Positions 58,241-64,000 of a stretch of DNA of 64,000 nt are shown one piece after another (positions within the stretch are counted from its first letter, which is position 1; each line of letters opens with the position of its first letter). The notes under the pieces were generated by a model. That model searched no databases. It saw only the letters and a list, made by a program, of their open reading frames with translations, and was not told where the DNA came from. Source of the stretch: Tillus elongatus (taxonomy: Eukaryota > Arthropoda > Insecta > Coleoptera > Cleridae); assembly GCA_964006375.1 (NCBI GenBank), contig OZ023265.1:162142118-162206117 (forward strand), given 5' to 3'. A program made the translations under genes and the position numbers.

Positions 58241-60891
58241 TTAATTAGAAAGAAGAATATCCAAGAAAGGGGAATTCATTAAATTAGTTTGCTCGTTTAA
58301 AACAAGGTAGCTATTCTCGTGTGTGTGCTTTTTGACTTCCAAAGCTTCAAAAAAGTCTAGTTTACGCTTGTCATTATAAAAAATGTAGTGGTTGTATGCG
58401 GTTATTTACTATAGGTCTAAGTTCGGTATCAATAATATGTTTTGCAAATGTAGATTTGTCAGCGTGGTCATTTCTAAATGCAGAAATATGTCCTTTGTAT
58501 CGGGTGTTAAAATTTCTAAAATTTTGACCTATGTAGATTGCGTTACAATGTGTACAAGCTAATTTATAAACTCCAGCTTTTGTCAGGAAACAAGATTTTT
58601 CTTTAGCGTTAAATAGTAAATCACGCGTCATGTTGTAAGATTTAAAAGCTACCTTTATATTTGTACAGGTATTTAAAATTTTTGAAATGTTTTCTGAAAT
58701 GATTCCAAAATAAGTTATCGAAACGTATCTGTTGTCTTCATTGTCTCTAATATTTGGATAAATTAAATTAATCGCTAATTTGTACTCTTTTCTCTCGATC
58801 GTTTTATCTATTATTTTAACAGAGTAGCCATTATTAAATGATGTTTGCTTAATTATTGAAATTTCTTTTTCAAAATTGTTTTGTGACATAGGTATTGAAA
58901 ATGCACGATGTATCATAGAATGGTAGGCTGACAGCTTTTGTAAAAAAGGGTGACATGAATCGTATGGGATGGTTGTGTCAGTGTAAGTTGGTTTCCTATA
59001 TATTAAAAAGTCAAATGAATTATTTTCTAACTTTCTAATTGTTAAGTCTAAAAATGTATACAACTGTTGTTAGCTTCTTCTTCTAAAGTAAACTTAATAT
59101 TTGTGTGAAAGTTATTAATAAAATTCAAAAATTCATTTAATTCTGTATGACTACCTTGAAAACATGCTAAAATATCATCTACGTATCTGTACCAAAAGAC
59201 AATATTATGAGAAAGTTCTGATGTTAAAATTTGGTTTTCTAAGTTTTCCATAAATATGTTGGCTAATAAAGGTGACAATGGACTACCCATAGGTAGACCA
59301 TCATTTTGCATATAAATTTTATTACTAAATTTAAAATAGTTTTGTTTTATACATTCGTTAAAAAGATTTACTATTTTTGTCTTTTTATGACATTTACGTT
59401 CTTTTCTATTAAAACGTTTTATAATAGAGGCAAACATTCCCTAGGGGGTATCTTAGAATACATGCTACAAACATCAAATGAGACTAATTTATTATTTGTG
59501 AGAATAATTAAGTTATTTAATTTTTGTATAAGTTCATAAGAATTCTTAACTGAATGTTTTGGAAAATAATTGTATTCTCTAATAATTGAAACCAGTTTGC
59601 TCGCTATCCTATGATTAGGTGTATTATATTAACACAGCTAACTACTGGCCTCACTGGTATATTTAGCTTATGAATTTTCAGATGGCCACACATTTTTGGT
59701 GGTTGTGGGCTTTTATATAAAATATATTTCTTTTCTTGTTGACTAAACAGAGACACATTTTTAAGTTCATTTTTTAGTTTTGTCTGAAATGCGTTTGTTG
59801 GGCCTCTCCTAATTTCTGTTAAATTTTCTGTAGTAATAAAATCATTAATTTTAATGTTATATGCATCCCTACTTATAGCTACAGTTGTATATCCTTTATC
59901 AGCTTTAGTAAAAACTAGATCATTGTCTAATATTTTATGCTGAACAGATTTTAAAATTTGAGTTTCATTAATTTGACGTTTGTCATATTTTGAAGTTAAA
60001 TAATAATAATAATAATAATAATCTTTATTAGCAACCAAGCTATACAAATATTCTTATCACTACGTCAAACCTAAAACTATTTTCAATTTTAAAATATACT
60101 TTACATGCTCTTTGCCTTAATAAAAATTTTCTTTAATATAAACTACTATTTCTCTTCTAAATACCTGCAAATTTCTACTTTTCTTTATATTTATTGGTAA
60201 CTTATTATAAATATTTAAGCCCTTATAAAACAATGAATTTTCTGTTCTTTGTTTCCTAGCCTTATTTACATAAATGTTCTCAGCATTTCGTGTATTATAA
60301 CTATGTACATCATTTACACTTTTATTTTATTGCACAAATATTGCGGTAACAATTTATTCACTATCTTGTAAATAAAAATCAAATTCAACAAGACAAGTCT
60401 CTGATTAATACTCATAAATCCCAATGTGTCCCACATATCTTTAATTCTAGCATATCTGTTAACACCTAAAATAATTCTCATGGCCCTATTCTGTAGTACC
60501 TGAAGTTTTTCTTTATCAGTCTCATTAACATACATCAATATTGTCGGACAATATTCAAAGTGTGGGGCTATCATACTCTTATACACTGTTAAACGAGTCA
60601 TGTCTTAAAAATTCACATATTTTTAATCTTTCATATTGCCTTATAGATCTGGAAGCAATTTTGGATTCAGAAGCTAATATTTCTTTAATTTTGTTTGTAA
60701 ATATAAATTTTAGGCAGTATTTATATCCTTTATTTAGAAAAGAAATTTCTTCAGTTGTAAAAATTGTATCGCTTAGGTTTTCAAATCTTTTATAGAACTT
60801 ATGTATTTGTGGGGGAGGTCTTTCTCGATTATGTAAATGCTGTGTGCTTTCTGGGTTTCTAATTTTGTTTGTCTGTGTTAAGCGTTTTTAA
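58241..60891 (-). mobile_element. PLE-1, Penelope-like element, interrupted by LINE-D
   Basis: Contains N-terminal, RT, linker and GIY-YIG parts in order on the minus strand. The coding region opens after a stop near 60893 and ends at TAA 58241-58243. LINE-D (60000-60606) splits it. Upstream terminal repeat not identified. Confidence 0.88.
58241..60891 (-). pseudogene. Penelope polyprotein (RT plus GIY-YIG), frameshifted
   Basis: N-terminus 60607-60891: HKFYKRFENLSDTIFTTEEI, FLNKGYKYCL. After the insertion, 59604-59999: FTKADKGYTTVAISRDAYN and PQPPKMCGHLKIHKL. RT palm 59048-59600: LVSFDVCSMYSKIP (motif A Asp), GLPMGSPLSPLLANIFME, YRYVDDILACF (catalytic YVDD). C-terminal 58374-59063: FLIYRKPTYTDTTI, then GVYKLACTHCNAIYIGQNF (GIY-YIG with Cys-X2-Cys) and HISAFRNDHADKSTFAKHI. 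A last frameshift near 58390 leads to YNDKRKLDFFEALEV and the stop at 58241. Frameshifts near 59440, 59600, 59055 and 58390 inactivate it, but all catalytic signatures remain. Confidence 0.88.
60000..60606 (-). mobile_element. LINE-D, CR1-group LINE 3' fragment with (ATT)n tail, inside PLE-1
   Basis: The minus strand ends in (ATT)n (60000-60021 as AATAATAAT on plus). The C-terminal RT tail is readable: 60314-60601 has YKSMIAPHFEYCPTILMYVN, LQVLQNRAMRIILGV; further down SYNTRNAENIYVNKARKQR and FYKGLNIYNKLPINIKKSRN. Penelope sequence on either side joins logically once it is removed. A possible short duplication TTAAA flanks it. Confidence 0.8.
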
Positions 60892-61045
60892 ATTTCAATT
60901 CACTAACTAGAATATGTATTTGGTCATCTAAAAGTAAAAGTATTACTATTCCAAAAACGGTGAAGGCGCAAAAATGCAAGCGTGATAGACAATAAGTGTA
61001 CAGAGTCATATGGCAATAATTCTGCTAATCATAGTGAAAAATAGA
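60892..61045. other. no recognised feature (5' flank of PLE-1)
   Basis: No hammerhead or terminal repeat copy found here. Confidence 0.4.
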
Positions 61046-61345
61046 ATTAAAATCATAATTGACAGTGCCTGAATGAAGGTCAGGTCGGATTTGGACCCTA
61101 CCGAGCAATTAAAGAAGCAATGCTGCCACTTAAAACAACGGGAGAAAGAGGACTGCAGCAAAATAAAAATACGTTTCTTGTTTTTGTAGATCTGGAAAAT
61201 GCATTCGATAATGTGGATTGGAAAATATTGTTTCATATAATTAAGACAGTTGGATTGGATTTTATCATCTCCCACAGATGCATACCTCGCTTCGCAAATT
61301 CTAGCAGCAGTAGGAAACCTGAGAGCAAAGCAGAAGAGTAACGAG
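61046..61345 (+). pseudogene. RTE-type LINE reverse transcriptase fragment 2
   Basis: NEGQVGFGPYRAIKEAML, NKNTFLVFVDLENAFDNVDW, KILFHIIKTVGLDF: RT palm motif A of an RTE-type LINE with the catalytic Asp in VDLENAF. Open over about 90 codons, then unrelated sequence. Shares NVDWKILFHI with fragment 1 (52040). Confidence 0.75.
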
Positions 61346-61721
61346 AGTATTGATCTTTCCTAATTAGGGCCGTCAGAGGCTGAAGAAACTGTTCGGTGCT
61401 CGATGTCTACACACTGTACTTGTACAGACAGATAGACAGACATCACCCCCTTCAGCACATTAATTATGGTGAAATATTAATTCCACATACGCTTCATTAT
61501 ATCCTCGCATGTGCCACTCAACCACTCCACCCTTCTGAAGAAGATATATGTACTACATCTTATCCTGTACCTATTGCACATCACTCTCCTGACATCATCC
61601 ATTGAAGCTCCGGTTTTCTACAGCAGGCTGAGTATAAAAGTAAAAACATACAAAGAAAGTGACCTCCCTGCTAAAAAGAAATACTCGTTTCTATAAAGAT
61701 TATAGTGCCTTAATTTTGCAT
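61346..61721. other. no recognised feature
   Basis: No recognised domain in frames 61396-61605 or 61511-61696. Confidence 0.45.
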
Positions 61722-61795
61722 CTAAAACACCGATGCCCAGTTTTACGAAGCTCGATTAAATATTTAACGGCCGGTTAGTTAATCATTGCTTAATA
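61722..61795 (+). repeat. flanking direct repeat, copy 1
   Basis: GATGCCCAGTTTTACGAAGC to ATTTAACGGCCGGTTAGTTA; aligns with 63166-63237 on the other side of the M element. Confidence 0.7.
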
Positions 61796-61826
61796 CAACA
61801 AATCACAAAAACAAAACAAAAAGATA

Positions 61827-63066
61827 AAAAGTCTGGACGCAGCAAGTGCGTTATCATCATAGTGAATTTTCATTAAAATGTTTTTAATAGCAAATATGAG
61901 TCTTTTTTTAAGAAAGCAGGCATCAAATTTGGCTACCAGTATAACATATATAGTAGAAACAATGTGCCATGTCTCATCAAAATAACTTTATTGTTTGAAA
62001 ATGCAAAAAAATGTCCGAAAGTAAACTTAAAGTGTACTCGAAAAAACTGGGTTCTTGGTCAACCTTATAGGTTAATCGCAAATTGAGCTATTCAAATTTG
62101 AAGCATTTAATGAAAATTCGCTACCATAACGCACTTGCTGCGTCCCGAATTTCTTTGCTTACAAACATGCATTATATTTCGATGGAAAATGCAAAAATCC
62201 AATAAGGCGTGTTCGATAAAAAAAAGATAATTTGTATCACCAACGACTTATGGGCCACCTGTGATTGCAGAATTTTTTATCAGATGTAGCTCAAGACACC
62301 CTATAATTAATGTATACATTTTTTTTCGTATCTTGTAACGGATACATTGAACTTTATTGATTTTTTACGAAAATTCGACAAAAATTATATACCATTAAAC
62401 GATAAACTCTATAGCTAAGACTACTGCCAAAGCTGCAGAGAAAGGGTCTATTTGAAATGAATTTTCTGGAAATATTTTAGTAAAATGAAGGACAATGACG
62501 GTTGAATCTAAGACTTCAGGCTTTGTAAAACATTCTTCTTGAGACATTTTATTTCCATAGCTCCTATTAGTTTCAGGTTCTTTGCTTAAATGTTGCCAAT
62601 TTTGACGTTTTAAATCGCGACTTTGACGTTTTGAGGAAAACCCTAATTAATTTTTCTTTAAATGCCCATAACTTTTTTATATTTTAACTTACAGAGTTAC
62701 ATTTTGGTAGATAATTTACTTATAATGATATAAACCTGCGTATTTGGTTGCCCTTACTTTGTTATTTCCGGAGATATGATTCTTTTCGAAAAAAAAAAAA
62801 CAAAATTCACCAACTGCTTCAAATTTCAATAACTCATTTTGCTATTAACGTAAGGTTCGTTGGCTACGAAATAAGTTTTCTCGAAAAATTTTGGTACATT
62901 TTCAAACAATAAGTTATTTTGATAAAATATAGTACATTGTTTCTACTACATAGGTTATACCGGTAACCAACTTAATTTCTGCTTGCATTAAAGAGACATA
63001 TCTGCTGTTAATAACATTTTTATAAAAATTCATTTCCATAACACACTTGCTGCGTCCAGACTTTTT
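61827..63066 (+). repeat. M-family element, variant with left units at both ends in inverse orientation
   Basis: AAAAAGTCTGGACGCAGCAA at 61827 and its inverse (TTGCTGCGTCCAGACTTTTT) ending about 63066 form the outer ends. A left unit (61832-62145), the GGGCCACC, GAGAAAGGGTCTATTTGA and TTGACGTTT blocks, then at 62805 a switch to an inverted left unit. The (TA)n and right hairpin are absent. Confidence 0.75.
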
Positions 63067-63165
63067 AATGCCTATTTTGAAGTCGGTTTAATTTGTTTTT
63101 TAAGTTTGTTTATTATATCTACTTTGGACCTGCATTAAGCATTCCCTAAACACATCTTGCATAGT

Positions 63166-63237
63166 CTTGATACCCAGTTTCACAAAGCTCTATTAAGCAT
63201 TTAACGGCCGGTTAGTTCATCATTGATTTAGACGACC
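63166..63237 (+). repeat. flanking direct repeat, copy 2
   Basis: GATACCCAGTTTCACAAAGC to ATTTAACGGCCGGTTAGTTC; see 61722-61795. Confidence 0.7.
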
Positions 63238-63534
63238 AATCGCAGGCTATGATTCGAGTTTTTGCCATGACAACCAAATACATTGAAGCTGTGATTTGTT
63301 GTTGTTGTTGCTATTTTTGACTGGCTTCGGACCGTTAGGTCCATTAGCCACAGACTTTTATGACTTTTATTATTTCTAGTGGTATGTATTATATACACGA
63401 AATATAAATGTATCAAGGTTGTATCGCCAGCCAATTTTATTATCTTCCACTATTTTTAATACCTAATTGACTAATTTTATAGTGTTTTTTTTTCTATATA
63501 AATTTTGTTTGCATATAATTTTTTTTTCATATTT
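63238..63534. other. no recognised feature; short (GTT)n at 63299-63311
   Basis: No recognised domain. Confidence 0.5.
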
Positions 63535-63664
63535 TTTAGTGAATTTTCCTAAAAAAATTCACTAATGAGGAGATCCGACTTTTGAATTTTGAAAAAATGT
63601 CTTCAATTGAGCGCTAATTAGGCCCCCTAGAACACATATCCGGGGTCGGTTTCAATTGTTATAT

Positions 63665-63757
<93 letters not shown>

Positions 63758-64000
63758 GTATCACACCGATAACTCAAAAAATAATAGGCCGATTTTGATT
63801 AAATTTGGTGAATACCTTCCTTTTACAAGTGGCTTGGATAAGTTCGTTATCCAGGAAAATCGGACTAGGTTTTCCCGGAAAATGTTGAGTTTTCTTTCGA
63901 AACATTTTTTTTCTCCAAAAATTACAAAGCTATTGCAATGAAATTTTGTCTGTATGTTGTCTTGCGTAAGGCCTTACTACGTGCCAAAATTCAACTTTCT
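63535..64000 (-). repeat. M-family element, inverted, cut by the window end
   Basis: Terminal hairpin TTAGTGAATTTTCCTAAA / AAATTCACTAA (63538-63566), GAGGAGATCCGACTTTTG, CCCCCTAGAACACATATCCG, (TA)n (63667-63754), GTATCACACCGATAACTC, GTGGCTTGGATAAGTTCGTT, then core to the window edge. Confidence 0.78.

Overview
This looks like about 64 kb of AT-rich, intergenic or intronic DNA from an animal, most likely an insect or other arthropod. I see no complete host gene. The grounds are: several clades of non-LTR retrotransposon (CR1/Jockey-type, an RNase H-bearing LOA/I-type, RTE-type), two Penelope-like elements with GIY-YIG endonucleases, Tc1/mariner transposases with the N-terminal domain Pfam calls DUF4817, a tRNA-derived SINE, and very many long (TA)n tracts inside a repeated non-autonomous element. 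There are no bacterial-style operons, ribosome binding sites or CRISPR arrays. The only possible host exon is a short unrecognised frame at 40-322.

Layout. 1-6 kb: LINE-A copy A (minus) and the first copies of a family I call 'M' (working name). M elements have a left end with an inverted GGACGCAGCAAGTGCGTTAT-type unit, an internal (CATA)n/(TA)n tract, and a right end that is a 12-bp-arm hairpin. 6-13 kb: a Tc1/mariner element with about 510-bp terminal inverted repeats has inserted into the (TA)n of an M element; remnants follow. 13-22 kb: more M elements, LINE-A copy B and a SINE with a 13-bp target-site duplication. 22-33 kb: a 5'-truncated LOA/I-type LINE-B, then LINE-A copy C split by a nearly full-length LINE-B with a 10-bp duplication, a poly(A) tail and an intact 1214-residue ORF2. 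34-36 kb: the 3' part of a Penelope-like element (PLE-2) preceded by a ~66-bp periodic repeat. 37-43 kb: LINE-A copy E, a 309-bp tandem unit carrying a hammerhead ribozyme motif, a ~206-bp (TA)n tract and a 929-bp tandem duplication. 43-49 kb: a complete 1.4-kb M element and a second Tc1/mariner element with long inverted repeats. 49-53 kb: LINE-A copy D, a perfect 24-bp-arm hairpin overlapping a hammerhead-like motif, a CR1-like LINE ending in (ATT)n, and an RTE fragment. 54-64 kb: repeat fragments, PLE-1 (minus) interrupted by another (ATT)n-tailed LINE, an RTE fragment and more M elements.

The most interesting signal is a set of four hammerhead-ribozyme or hammerhead-like motifs. One, on the minus strand at 40046-40088, has every consensus core position and a palindromic stem III (ACCGGU), and sits in a ~309-bp direct-repeat unit resembling an animal retrozyme or Penelope terminal repeat. 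Two others lie about 340-480 bp downstream of the GIY-YIG regions or ORF ends of PLE-1 and PLE-2, on the same strand as those ORFs. The fourth is in a dispersed repeat at 50.3 kb. Nearly all protein-coding sequence is decayed transposon sequence; only LINE-B ORF2 is uninterrupted. Boundaries of repeats are by eye and approximate to about 5-30 bp unless a duplication is quoted.
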